A stretch of 64,000 nt of DNA from Petasospora fabianii. Lineage: Eukaryota > Ascomycota > Saccharomycetes > Phaffomycetales > Wickerhamomycetaceae. Shown here piece by piece: positions 1-10,097 of this stretch. The notes beneath the pieces are model-generated. The model was not told the DNA's origin, searched no databases, and saw only the letters and a list, made by a program, of their open reading frames with translations. A program made the translations under genes and the position numbers. How positions within the stretch are numbered: the first letter of the stretch is position 1; the number at the start of each line of letters is the position of its first letter. The DNA lies in contig CP048724.1 in NCBI GenBank assembly GCA_022641835.1, positions 332,371 to 396,370 on the forward strand, in the 5' to 3' direction.

Positions 1-48
1 TGGCGCCCTTCGATATGAGATCTGTCATACAAAGTTAGCAACAACACC

Positions 49-1251
49 ATGGCCTTCGTTGAAGACTTTAAGCCAATTCCCCTCAAGGACACTACACTCT
101 TAACTCCAATTACAGTGGGCGCAGTAACTCTCCAAAACAGAATCGCATATTCCCCATGCAACAGGCTTAGAAACCCCAACTACATCCCATCCGACTTGAC
201 CGTTGAATACTACGCTCAGAGAGCTGTCACACCTGGTACGCTACTCATTGCAGAGGGTACTACTGTTTCTCCAAGCGCTGGAGGATACCCTGATTCCCCA
301 GGTATCTGGTCCGATGAACAGATTGCTGCCTGGAGACGGGTATTTGATGGTGTTCACGCTAGGGGCTCTTTCATCTTTCATCAGATCTTCCATATGGGTA
401 GACAGGCCAGCAGTGCTGATCTTGCGGCTAAAGGATACAAGTTTGATGGCGTTACAGATGACTTGTACATGGATGAGGCTTCCAAGAAGGCTTCTTTAGC
501 GGCAGATAACCCTCTGAGGGGTCTTACTAAAGATGAGATCAAAGAAGTGATCAATGACCACGTCCAAGCTGCTAAGAACTCCTTGAACGCTGGTGCTGAC
601 GGCATTGAGTTGCATGCTGCGAATGGATTTTTACACAACCAGTTCCTTGACCCAATCTCCAACCAGCGTACTGATGAGTACGGTGGAAGCATTGAGAACA
701 GGGCCAGGTTTGTATTGGAGACAGTCGACGCTATTGTTGAAGCTATTGGTGCTGAAAAGCTTGGTTTGAGAATCTCCCCATATGGAACATTTGGCAATAT
801 GTCTGGTATTAGTGACCCAAACTATCTAGCTCAGTATGCTTACCTTGTGGGTGAGTTGGAGAAGAGAGCTTTGAAAGGTAAGAGGCTTGCTTATATCCAT
901 ATCCTTGAACCTCGTGCTCTGGCTGCCGCTAATTCAGATGAGGTGGATCCTTCTCTTGAAAACTCTACAGAATGGAGTGACTTCATTTACACCGTATGGA
1001 AAGGTGTTGTCATCAGAGCGGGTGATTACGGCCGTAATCCAGAGGTGGCACAACGTCACTCTGAGAAGCCAAATACTATCATTGCTTATGGAAGATTCTT
1101 CATCTCTAACCCAGATCTTGTTGAAAGACTTCAACATGGTTATAAGTTGACGGCCTACGATAGAAATACATTCTACACTCACACTAAGGAGGGTTACACC
1201 GACTACAAGACCTACAAAGAAATCTTGGCTGATCAGACTGCTGCCAACTAA
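49..1251 (+). CDS. OYE2: Old yellow enzyme-type NADPH dehydrogenase / ene-reductase
   Basis: A 400-aa flavoprotein of the OYE family (FMN-dependent TIM barrel), the usual family length. It is expected to take hydride from NADPH and reduce activated alkenes or quinones. Visible family features are the substrate-binding pair His189 and Asn192 in HAANGF, the DEYGGSIENRARF motif near residue 209, and the C-terminal GRFFISNPDLV phosphate-binding segment near residue 348. The S. cerevisiae proton-donor Tyr (HxANGY) is Phe194 here, encoded by TTT, so alkene protonation may be altered. The ATG at 49 is the first in frame and starts the normal N-terminus. The symbol marks the family only; OYE2, OYE3 or a paralogue cannot be separated. 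An (AT)n run follows at 1301-1315. Confidence 0.93.
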   Translation: MAFVEDFKPIPLKDTTLLTPITVGAVTLQNRIAYSPCNRLRNPNYIPSDLTVEYYAQRAVTPGTLLIAEGTTVSPSAGGYPDSPGIWSDEQIAAWRRVFDGVHARGSFIFHQIFHMGRQASSADLAAKGYKFDGVTDDLYMDEASKKASLAADNPLRGLTKDEIKEVINDHVQAAKNSLNAGADGIELHAANGFLHNQFLDPISNQRTDEYGGSIENRARFVLETVDAIVEAIGAEKLGLRISPYGTFGNMSGISDPNYLAQYAYLVGELEKRALKGKRLAYIHILEPRALAAANSDEVDPSLENSTEWSDFIYTVWKGVVIRAGDYGRNPEVAQRHSEKPNTIIAYGRFFISNPDLVERLQHGYKLTAYDRNTFYTHTKEGYTDYKTYKEILADQTAAN

Positions 1252-1300
1252 TCGAGTCGGTGCCTCCATTGAAGTCTTCCAGTCAGTAGTGCTTATCGAC

Positions 1301-1315
1301 ATATATATATATATA
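1301..1315. repeat. (AT)n microsatellite
   Basis: About 7.5 AT units 50 bp after the OYE stop codon. Confidence 0.9.
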
Positions 1316-1502
1316 AGATCTTAATGCGATTATGTAAGCTGGTGCAAATTCGCGAGGGCGACTCATAAAGAAGCGCCCGCCTAATTCATGGTGCCTGTCA
1401 TGTCTTTCAACTGAATTTACGGGACAGAGTTTTGAGAGACACCATTTGATCCTCTCCAATTCGATACTCATCTGTGCTTCTACTTCTAACGCTTATCACA
1501 CG

Positions 1503-2798
1503 ATGTCTCTCAACGAACCGTCGGTGGACATGCACGTCCGCATGCTGGAGTCGTCGTTCCGGATACCCCACGAAGCAATCAAGCGTAACCTCAAGACCGT
1601 GCAAAAGCTCGATGAAAAGCAGTTCAAGAAGACTGATGAGCTAGTGAAGAACCTATCCAAGTGCAAAACACAGAAGGACAAACTTGCCAAGCTAAAACAG
1701 ATGATCACCAATGCCAAACAGTATGAGAAGAAGATGAAGGCCCGTGTCGCAGTTGAACAGGATCACCGTGAAAGAATCGAAGCCAGAATTGAGAAGATCA
1801 AAGAACTCAAAGAACTGAAAGAGGCAGAGAACTCTGATGAAGAAGATGCAAGCTCCACTGAACTCCATCAGAACAGGCTACTGAAGTGGTACAGAGATCG
1901 CACAAATCTGCTGATTGCAGACTACCTCCTTAAGAACCATGAATCGATCGAGAACAACCCAGGCATACTTCTTTTGAAAAATCTGGGTTTTGAGAAACTC
2001 GTCGACTCTGATATGATACTCGTTTCCAACAGGATCTCCAAATCTATCCTTAATAAGGACCTTTCACAACTCATTACCTGGATCAATGACAACAAGTCCT
2101 ACTTGAAGAAGATCAAATCCAATCTCGAGTTTGAGGCACGATTCCAGCAATACATTGAGCTTATTAAGGCCAATGACATCTCATCTGCTCTATCAGTCTT
2201 CTCTGAAAACTTGACACCGTTCACAGACTCCAATTTTGAAGAGATTAAGATAGCAGCCGGTATGCTTGTCTTCACGAAGAAGATCATCAACGCCCCAACA
2301 TCAGGAAACTACGACCGTTATAACCACCTTTTATCGCCAACACGCTACAAACGAATCTCTGATCTCTTTCTCAAGATATTCTACCGTCTTCACTGCATCC
2401 CTGAAGATGATCCACTGCTTGTGTACCTCTCCATCGGTATATCCTCCCTCAAGACCAGATCCTGTATATGTGTTGATGAGTCCACCGCCCCAATGGACCT
2501 CGAAACAATCCTCACACAGAAGCTCAACAATTCCCAATGTAAAACCATGCAGCACAACTCATGTCCCGTCTGTGCACTCGAATTCCAACAACTGTCTGGA
2601 CAACTACCATACTCGCACAATGTCAATTCACACTTGTTCGACGACCCAGTCATGTTGCCAACTCACAATATCTTCGACAAGGCCAAGCTAAGTGCATACA
2701 CTGAAACACTTTTAGGGCCAGATAGTGGTGAAGTGGTGGATCCTATCACTGGTGACCAATTTGACATTGGGTCTCTTGAAGTTATGTATCCTGCTTGA
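1503..2798 (+). CDS. FYV10: GID/CTLH E3 ubiquitin ligase subunit Gid9 (Fyv10)
   Basis: A 431-aa homologue of Gid9/Fyv10 (human MAEA), half of the Gid2-Gid9 RING heterodimer. In S. cerevisiae this complex ubiquitinates gluconeogenic enzymes after glucose return. An N-terminal charged coiled coil (about residues 30-110) is followed by a LisH/CTLH-like helical region with WYRDRTNLLIADYLL, a CRA region, and a degenerate C-terminal RING starting at CPVC (residues 354-357) with LPYSH downstream. The ATG at 1503 is chosen because the in-frame upstream extension has no ATG. The gene is convergent with BMT5; the stops are only about 80 bp apart. Assignment rests on overall domain order and the family-specific C-terminal motif. 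Confidence 0.9.
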   Translation: MSLNEPSVDMHVRMLESSFRIPHEAIKRNLKTVQKLDEKQFKKTDELVKNLSKCKTQKDKLAKLKQMITNAKQYEKKMKARVAVEQDHRERIEARIEKIKELKELKEAENSDEEDASSTELHQNRLLKWYRDRTNLLIADYLLKNHESIENNPGILLLKNLGFEKLVDSDMILVSNRISKSILNKDLSQLITWINDNKSYLKKIKSNLEFEARFQQYIELIKANDISSALSVFSENLTPFTDSNFEEIKIAAGMLVFTKKIINAPTSGNYDRYNHLLSPTRYKRISDLFLKIFYRLHCIPEDDPLLVYLSIGISSLKTRSCICVDESTAPMDLETILTQKLNNSQCKTMQHNSCPVCALEFQQLSGQLPYSHNVNSHLFDDPVMLPTHNIFDKAKLSAYTETLLGPDSGEVVDPITGDQFDIGSLEVMYPA

Positions 2799-2877
2799 TC
2801 TACAAATGTTGGTCCCGTATACATTCGGCCCCCTGTGTAATGCCATAATGAAATGCTATGCTATTATGAATTATTCG

Positions 2878-3819
2878 TTACTCATCATCACTGTCACTAT
2901 CAGCAGCCTTCTTCTTTGATGCCCTTTTAAACTTCTCAAAGACATAGATACGTGCCTTTCTCTCGTTGGCCTTCTTAGTCGTATCTTGTTCACTGTTTGT
3001 TCTTCTGTGATGGTAGTGTGGGAACAGCTCCCATTGGAAGGCACCCGACCTCTCAACATGTAATCCAAGAGTCTTTGAAAGAGATTTGATGGCCCACGAG
3101 TCATAGGGTTCACCTTCGAATACCGATAAGACGATCTTTGGTTCCGTGGCCGTGTGTTGCGTCACGACGTTCAAACTAACATCGTTTTTCATGGCCGTAG
3201 AGTTATATAGCTTGAAAAGTTCAATACTGGACTTGAAGTATCCAAGCACAAGCATCTGGTGATCTCTGATGTTTCTATCTTGGTCTTTCATACCACGGCC
3301 AGTGTGTGGGAAGTTAAACATAATGACATCGATCTTCGGCACACCTAGGGTCTTCCAGACTGTCTTCGGCGTGAGTTTCAAAGACTTGAGAATGGACGTA
3401 GCGTCAACTTTGAAGAACATCTTGACTTTATGAATATTCAGAAGATCGTTGTAGTTCGATTCAAATGTGTGTGGATACTTGAGTTTGAGCTCTGATGGGG
3501 AGTTATCAAAACTCGTAACGATGAGCCTCGTAGGTTTGACATAACCTTGCTCCACAATACTCAGAGCAAACGAGAAATCACCCTCTCCGACAAGCATGAC
3601 ATAATCGTCCTTCGTGAACGGCAAGAACTCCTTCTGATTCTGCTTCTGGGCCTCCTGGTTCTCCCTTACCTTCTTAGGCACTGACTTTTTCTGCTCGGCA
3701 ACTTTTGCCTGTTTGGCAACGGTGTCCTTGTGCACTTTCTCTGCGGCCTGGTGACGGGCAAGAGCATTCGCAAGCTTCCCTGAACCCTTTCCAGCTTTGG
3801 CTTTGAGTCTTTTTCCCAT
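2878..3819 (-). CDS. BMT5: 25S rRNA (uridine-N3) methyltransferase Bmt5
   Basis: A 313-aa member of the DUF2431 Rossmann-like methyltransferase family, close to the 336 aa of S. cerevisiae Bmt5, which makes m3U2634 in 25S rRNA in the nucleolus. The N-terminal 70 residues are Lys/Gln-rich and look like a nucleolar targeting tail. The SAM-binding loop GEGDFSFALS is at residues 78-87 and the catalytic-face FNFPHTG motif at 168-174. The C-terminus ends in an acidic stretch DSDSDDE. The start ATG at 3819 has a normal family N-terminus (MGKRLKAK). A 10-bp palindrome, CTCGGCCGAG, lies upstream at 3904-3913. Confidence 0.92.
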   Translation of the reverse strand: MGKRLKAKAGKGSGKLANALARHQAAEKVHKDTVAKQAKVAEQKKSVPKKVRENQEAQKQNQKEFLPFTKDDYVMLVGEGDFSFALSIVEQGYVKPTRLIVTSFDNSPSELKLKYPHTFESNYNDLLNIHKVKMFFKVDATSILKSLKLTPKTVWKTLGVPKIDVIMFNFPHTGRGMKDQDRNIRDHQMLVLGYFKSSIELFKLYNSTAMKNDVSLNVVTQHTATEPKIVLSVFEGEPYDSWAIKSLSKTLGLHVERSGAFQWELFPHYHHRRTNSEQDTTKKANERKARIYVFEKFKRASKKKAADSDSDDE

Positions 3820-4037
3820 TAGATTGACGCTTTATGGCTGATATCTGGTATCGAAGTGCCATGATGGTGGTTTGGATCCTTTGTGTCAAGTTTTTTTTTG
3901 TGTCTCGGCCGAGCACCGCGGAGCCTGGGGATCATAGGGCGATGGAATTATGATCTTTCTAGAAGCTACATCGTCTCTAGAGTGGAATAGTTTTCAATAT
4001 ACTACATGGTATAGATATTCTGTTCAACTTCAATAAC

Positions 4038-4544
4038 TCAGACGTAGGTGGAATAGTTGATGTTTGGATCAACAGTATATGAATCTGACAAGGTGGTGGA
4101 GCATCTAGAGGTACCAGTTAACTCTGTAGCGGTGTAAACAGTGTTTTCAGAAGCACACTCGACCAATGCATTTTCCAGATAGCCAGAGTAGTATTTCCAT
4201 AAGGTCCAGCCACAGCTCATCCAGTTGTCATAGTAGGACAAGAAGGTGGTGTCGTCCGAGCCACAGAGACAGCCTGCTTCATATGGGCCGGAGTAATTGT
4301 CTGTGGTGTTCTGGGAGCATTCAGAATCAGCAGATATCATCAAACCACAGTACATGTGACAGAGAAGGGAAGCACAATCGTCTTCGGAGGCGGCGAGAGC
4401 ATAGGCCTCTGGGTCGGCATGGCCGATTGCCTCGGCCTCCGCGTAGGCTTCAGCATAAGCATCAGCAGCGGCAGCAGCAGCTGGGTTTGCCTTAGCCCCA
4501 GGAAGCAACGGCCAATATCCGGTACTGTTAGCATCGACATTCAC
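4038..4544 (-). CDS. Cysteine-rich secreted-type protein, 5' end unresolved (partial or pseudogene)
   Basis: An open frame of about 168 codons has no ATG near its start: the frame opens at GTG, with an in-frame TAA two codons before it. The translation looks like a mature secreted protein: an Ala-rich AYAEAYAEAEA segment of pro-peptide type, then nine cysteines including the pair in CLCGSDD, and several N-x-T/S glycosylation sites. No signal peptide is in frame. I searched the minus strand back past the tRNA and found no GTATGT, GTAAGT, GTGAGT or GTACGT donor that would supply a first exon. An ATG at about 4582 opens a short frame (MRFYGSLVNL) that stops in another phase, so a frameshift is possible. 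Function not recognised. Confidence 0.4.
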   Translation of the reverse strand: MNVDANSTGYWPLLPGAKANPAAAAAADAYAEAYAEAEAIGHADPEAYALAASEDDCASLLCHMYCGLMISADSECSQNTTDNYSGPYEAGCLCGSDDTTFLSYYDNWMSCGWTLWKYYSGYLENALVECASENTVYTATELTGTSRCSTTLSDSYTVDPNINYSTYV

Positions 4545-4776
4545 AGGTTAACTAAGCTTCCATAGAATCGCATGAGGTCTCAATCAATTGCTGACTCTGA
4601 CTACAAAACCTATTTCATCCTGATGTGAAAATGTATGGAGTCGAGCCCATATATGACAAATAAAAAAGTATCCCAATGTTATATTTAATAAATAATATCA
4701 TTAGAAATGATGTACCAATAACATTTGTGCAGTTCTCATAACTGCTGCTACTATGATGGTAAAAAAAATAAGAATA

Positions 4777-4848
4777 TTCCGGTACGGGGAATCGAACCCC
4801 GGTCTGCTCGGTGAGAGCGAACTGTGCTAGCCACTACACCATGCCGGA
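4777..4848 (-). tRNA. tE(CUC): tRNA-Glu (CTC anticodon)
   Basis: The minus strand folds into a 72-nt cloverleaf. The acceptor is TCCGGCA against TACCGGA, with one C-A mismatch at position 6:67. The D-arm follows, then anticodon stem GTTCG/CGAGC with loop CTCTCAC (anticodon CTC), and a T-arm with GGTTCGATTCC as the B box. It closely resembles S. cerevisiae tRNA-Glu. No intron. A run of eight T on the minus strand follows at about 4760-4767 and would end RNA polymerase III transcription. Confidence 0.97.
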
Positions 4849-5311
4849 TTAAGTTGTACAGTTAAATTTTGCTTTCTTTGTAATGATACCACTAAGGCCT
4901 TCACGTGACATCTTTCTATAAACTACTCTATTACTTCATGGGTTTGATTATATACCACTCTTTGGCTTTCAGTAACTTTAGTGGAGTACAGTCCTAGTAA
5001 AGTGGATCTCTATTCCAAACTGCTTCTCACTTGACAACTCTTCTAAATGAATACGACCGACTGGCCGAACCACTCTTGTTAAGACTGAGTACGGCTAACA
5101 ATGGCAAAGCCCCATCGAGCTTAAAACCTTTACGCGCCATTCAGGTCGACTATGCTACAATTGGATCTTTATCAAATACAGCGTGAAACACAAAGGGCTT
5201 ACTATAAGAAAAGTCTGCAGCGTTTAAGTAGAGTGATGAAAGATGTCCTGAATCCCCTGTGAAACGTAACAGTAGTGGAAGACTCCACACCAAATCTCTC
5301 TTTTCCTTGTA
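4849..5311. other. Intergenic region between tRNA-Glu and the short-chain dehydrogenase
   Basis: About 460 bp without a supportable gene. It holds the 5' flank of the tRNA and the 3' flank of the dehydrogenase. No LTR ends, repeats or long ORFs were seen. Confidence 0.6.
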
Positions 5312-6284
5312 TCACTTGGAGTACTCTGCCAGTGCGTCATCGTTGTATCTCAAGTACTTTCCATTGATGTTTGCGTTGATTCCCTTAATTGCAAGATTGG
5401 CATAGATTGTAGCAGGGACGATTGGATCGAGAAGTTCTTGGTTACGCTTGAGATCTGTGAAACGCTTATGGCCCTCTGGAGTCATATTCTTTCCGACTGG
5501 TATTGATGTTAGTAAAAATTCGGGTGCAGGAAATTGGTAAGATACTTACACTTGTCTCTGATATCCTCTTGCATCTGTGTATCAACAACACCTGGTGCAA
5601 CTGCAACACATTTGACGTCTGTCTCTTCGGAAGCGAGCTGTAATGCAAACTGATTGATAGCAGCCTTTGAAGTTCCATATGCACCCCATCCATAGTATGC
5701 CTTTGTAGAAGCTCCTGATGAGACGAGGATAACGTTTCCCTTTGATTGTTTGACGTAAGGAAGTGCTTGAGCTACTAGAGAGACAATAGAGAAGAAGTTG
5801 ATATCAAAGAGCTTCTTCCAAGCAGGGATATTGGCAAGAGAAATCTGTTCGACGGGTTCCAAGACACCAGCATTGGCAATGATGTTGTCTATGCGTCCAA
5901 AGCGCTCAATACATGTGCTGATGATCTGCTTGACTGTCTCCTCCTCTGCTAGATCACCCTGAACGGTCACAACACGTTCTTCACCATACTTAATTCGAAG
6001 GCATCGAAGAGGCTCCTCAGAACGAGCAACGGCCACAACGTGGCTCTTGGGGTCCTTCAAGAGAATATCTGTGATGCAAGCACCGATACCTATGGCATCC
6101 ATTAGTATTAGATCTGCAAGGAAAGGCATTCCTTTCTCTCTCTCTCAGAAGATGGGAAGTTCATCAGGAGTCCTAGCTAGGTGGGGAAGATCGGAGAATA
6201 GAACACATCCATCACCATGAGAGTATAGAATGCTGGCGATAAAAACGTACCTCTGGATGCACCCGTAACAATTGTAACGTTCAT
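5312..6284 (-). CDS. IRC24: Short-chain dehydrogenase/reductase, Irc24/YIR035C-like (two introns)
   Basis: Three exons: 6251-6284, 5550-6089 and 5312-5496, giving 252 aa. Intron 1 (6090-6250) starts GTACGT and has TACTAAT near a CATAG acceptor. Intron 2 (5497-5549, only 53 nt) starts GTAAGT and has a perfect TACTAAC. Splicing rebuilds the Rossmann motif TGASRGIG across exons 1 and 2, and converts a premature stop after exon 2 into a C-terminus ending KYLRYNDDALAEYSK, as in S. cerevisiae Irc24/YIR035C. NAG is in NANAGVLEP; the catalytic Ser/Tyr/Lys are in VSSGAS and YGTSK. Probable NAD(P)H-dependent diketone or carbonyl reductase; substrate unknown. Confidence 0.92.
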
Positions 6285-6544
6285 TATTGTTCTTCTTCAG
6301 TAACAATACAATCCTTAACCCTTGCGTAGCAAACCAATGACACTCAGTCGCCAAAAAAAAGCTTTAAATGTCCAACGCCTCCCCCGGGTACCCCTCGCGG
6401 TATGTTGTGGGGGCATCGAACGTGTTCGCGACAATCGCGAAAGTTAGCCCAAATTGTAAACAGAAGCCACGGACAACAGAAACGAAGACGAGCTCCGCCA
6501 CCAGCGCTTCCGCCAGACATTGCAATCACATTATCGTTGACGAG

Positions 6545-8645
6545 ATGGAGAAAGGTGAGTTTGCAATAATTTGGTTTCTGGAGGCTTGAATTACTGGGGT
6601 CCGCGCCCGCTGCATGCACGGTTGCCCCTCGTCTTACCGCGTTGCCCTTCATTTCCGGTGAGACAACATCATGGACACACGACTAACACACCGCTCAAGC
6701 GCCTCCAGCAAATCTGGACTGGGCCAAAGATGTACCATGTCGTAACATCACCATCCATGGCTTTTGCAAGTATGAGGGCCAAGGGTGCTCGTTCAATCAC
6801 GACAGAGGTACGAGCAAACCTAAGGCAGATGTTCCATCAACGCCCACATCGGCCACTGTTGGAAGCATCAACGGCGCTTTAGATGATCTTGAAATTGATT
6901 CTAGACAGACTAAATCAGCAGGTGATAAGAAGAAGTTTAATCCAGCAGCATCATCGGTCTTTATGCCTACAGGTTCCGCTGCATTGCCAAAACCATCTGC
7001 CAATAAGTTTTCCGCTCTTTCACCAAAGCTTTCCAACATTCCATCATTTGTTCCATCTGTTGGTCAGGACGGTGATCATGAACAGAGCTCTACCAACTTG
7101 AAGCAGTTCAACGTGATGGAAAGCTCGACTTTCCAGCCAACTTCTGCAACACCTTTGGGAGGTCCATCGCCAACACTTCAGAACCCATATCTTCATCACG
7201 ATACCCCAGTTCCTCCCCCACAGATCAACCCTTACACTGCTCCACCTGAGTCTATTAACCCATACGCTGGAATGGGCGGCTCAGCTGGTCCGGACTTCAT
7301 GTACCCGCCACATCCTCAATCTGCCTTTCCACTACAATATCATCTCTACGCTCCGACCCCACCACCTCATTTGCAGATACCATTGAAGGGCAACCAACAG
7401 AACGCTGAGACGTTATTCATCCCAAACAAACTTCGTGAAGCTCTTCTCCATAAAAATGAAGCAACATTGAAGACCTTGGGACCTTCAAACCTTCCTAATG
7501 TTGTCGGTGTCTACTACGATCTTGTCCCTCTCGATACGGCATTGGAGAAGACAACAAGATCATACAACCATACCAGCTCCATCTACAAAGCCTTCTCCAA
7601 CACAAATGGCCGTGCGTACGCTCTTCGTCGTATTGAAGGTGTTAAAATCTCGAAGGATAAGAGTTTGTCAACCATTCATCAGTGGATAAAACTCAAGAAT
7701 TCGAACATTGGTCAAGTTGTTGATGCATTCACGTCAAGAAGCTTCGGTGATAACTCTTTAATCGTTGTCTACGACTACTATCCAGACTCCAAGACGCTCT
7801 ATGAGAACCATTTCCGCTCTAATATCTCGAAACCGGAACCAATAACGACAGAGGACTTGTGGACTTACATGTGTCAGATATCTGCAGCTATTGCTGCCGC
7901 TCATTCCAAGAATTTACCTGTCAGATCCTTGAGTCTCCAAAAAGTTATTCTTACAAGCAAAAACCGTATTCGCTTGTCTGATTGTGGTGTGCTTGACATC
8001 TTGAACTATGAGAGTGAGTTAACCCCGGATCAGACGAAGGATCTCATGGCTCAAGACATCACTATGTTTGGTAAGCTCATATTCCAGCTCGCCTCAATCA
8101 GACTTCCAGCTGAGATGAGAGCTAGACCAGAGATACAATTGGTGCAACATCTTGATCAGACTGATGACTTCAAGACTGCCTTGAACTACCTTCTTGATTC
8201 CACTAACGCTGGCCGTTCCATCTTTGAGTTCCAAAAACTCATATGCACACGTCTCTTTAAGGAGCTCGACAAGGAGCAGTTAAGTGCTGACTATTATGAA
8301 GCACAGCTCACTCGTGAAATAGAGAACGCTCGCCTTTTCCGCCTTGTCTCCAAGATCAACTTTATTATCGATCGTGCAGAGTATGAGCATAACCCAATGT
8401 GGCAACAGAGTGGGTCTAGATACCCAGTCAAACTATTCCATGAGTTTGTCTTTCACCAAGTTGATGAGAAGGGCAAACCAGTACTCGATTTGTCTCATGT
8501 TTTGCGTACGTTAAACAAACTGGATGCTGGTATAGATGAGAAGATCCTGTTGGTGTCAAAGGATGAACAGAGTTGTTTGATTGTGTCGTACAAGGAGATC
8601 AAAGACCTCATTGAGAAATCATTCAGGGATCTCACGAAGGATTAA
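6545..8645 (+). CDS. PAN3: PAN2-PAN3 deadenylase regulatory subunit Pan3 (one intron)
   Basis: Exon 1 is 6545-6554 (10 nt, ATG GAG AAA G). The intron 6555-6708 has donor GTGAGT, branch GACTAAC and acceptor CCAG. Exon 2 is 6709-8645. The spliced 648-aa product begins MEKANLDWAKD and has a CCCH zinc finger C14-x8-C23-x6-C30-x3-H34, then a disordered Pro-rich linker, a pseudokinase domain (about residues 250-500) and the C-terminal knob domain, as in S. cerevisiae Pan3 (679 aa). Pan3 recruits Pan2 to Pab1-coated poly(A) tails for the first phase of deadenylation. Without the intron the frame would lack the zinc finger, so the splice model is well supported. Confidence 0.94.
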
Positions 8646-10097
8646 TCAATATCATTAAATGTCAAATCAAATGTAGAAATCAGCACCATTCATAAAGGTC
8701 CTCTCTGCCTTAAAAGTAATGCTACACACCTGGACACCTCTGTAAGACCTAGACCGGACATCAGTGTATAAAGAAACCGGGACACCTCAAATTCTTCTTC
8801 TCCTATGAGTCCATAAAAATAGGTTTGAATAATATTCAGATCTCTTCTATCGTTTGGAGCTAAAATTGAACTATATTTCAAGTAGTTTTGAAGCAAATCT
8901 GAGAATCCATAGTGGATCGTAGGGCAGGTTTTATAGGACTGACTTTACCTTCCTAATGTACTTAAAGATCTCAAGATAATCCAAATCTAAAAAAAAAACT
9001 TCTATTTAGGGTGTTTTAATAGCATCAAAAATTACATTAATTTATGTTTATCCCGTCTGATTATTTCCAGATTTTTCACAGGTGTGATTGCGTAGCTATG
9101 CGTAAGTTAATGCTATTCAATATGGGCACAGCTTAGCGTTAAAACCTCACTCTTATCGCGGATAAGCAATATTTGATCTAAGCGCACTACCTCATCGGTA
9201 TCATCGGTATGAGGCGTATACGTCATATGCTGTTGATGTGTAACTTTTCTTTTGGTAACAGTGAGACAGACGGGTAAAAGTCTAATAAGAATCACAACTT
9301 TATGACCGTTATCGTTCTCGGAAGCGATACCGGAAAAAGGTATCCAGAGATGCATATTATAGACATCGCATATACAGAAGAATGATGATCTTTCCTCACT
9401 ACGAGTGGCCTCGGTGCGCTTCGATCAGCTGCGGTCATCTTTCGAAGAGTAGACAGAGACAAGTAAGTACCCTTTAATAAATGATTTAACTTGTAAACTG
9501 CGATCTCGATGAAGTCTCGTCGAAAAAACTCACTATCAGTCACTATGACATCATGCAGTTTGTCACGTAGCTCTTCCCATCGCCACCATCGGCACCATCG
9601 CAAATGTCATCCCGATCTGTGAGCCTGATGCTTTCACAGAAATCCTCTTGGATAAGTGTTCTTGGAGCAAGACGACTGCGTTCATTTCTATGGAGAACAA
9701 AGAACTGTTTGGGTGATTAAGTGCTTAGGAGTAACCTGTGTGCTCTCATCCGAGATGTCTATTTAGAAAGTCTCGCTATAACAACAACTGATACTATCAT
9801 ATAGCTTTGAGTATATGTTTAAAGTTATGAAAACGTACTGTGGGGTAGCATCGGATCAATCGTAATAGCGTCGGATCAGAGAACTGTACATTTGCATTTC
9901 GGACACAAAAGCGTGATCATGTTTGGTTGGACAGTAGTATTATAACAGGAGTGAGGATACCCAGTATGTGAATACCTTGCCTTAAAGAGTATCAAGCTAC
10001 TCTCATAAGCACAATAAAAACTCTCGTGTGTAACCAGGCCCTCTGAGTGCAGTTTGTTCGGCATTCATCCAGCACAACAAGTCGACACCGATTCAAT
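8646..10097. other. 1.45-kb region without a recognised gene
   Basis: Only short frames are present, the longest about 100 codons and without an ATG start, on the minus strand at 9292-9603. Two overlapping minus-strand frames (9113-9355 and 9292-9603) could be parts of a decayed or spliced gene, but I could not join them with good splice signals. Small direct repeats are visible: TAGCRTCGGATCA twice near 9846-9879. No tRNA. Confidence 0.5.

Noticed and set aside
4340-4540. Overlapping frame with a Leu-rich start (MSMLTVPDI ... LLLPLLMLML) opposite phase to the Cys-rich frame
   Set aside because: The Leu run is the other-phase reading of GCTGCTGCC codons for the Ala-rich segment, not a real signal peptide; downstream it has no cysteine pattern.
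4677-4724. TGTTAT ... ATAACA inverted ends next to tRNA-Glu, suggesting a solo LTR
   Set aside because: Only about 48 bp long, with no target-site duplication, primer-binding site or similarity to known yeast LTRs.
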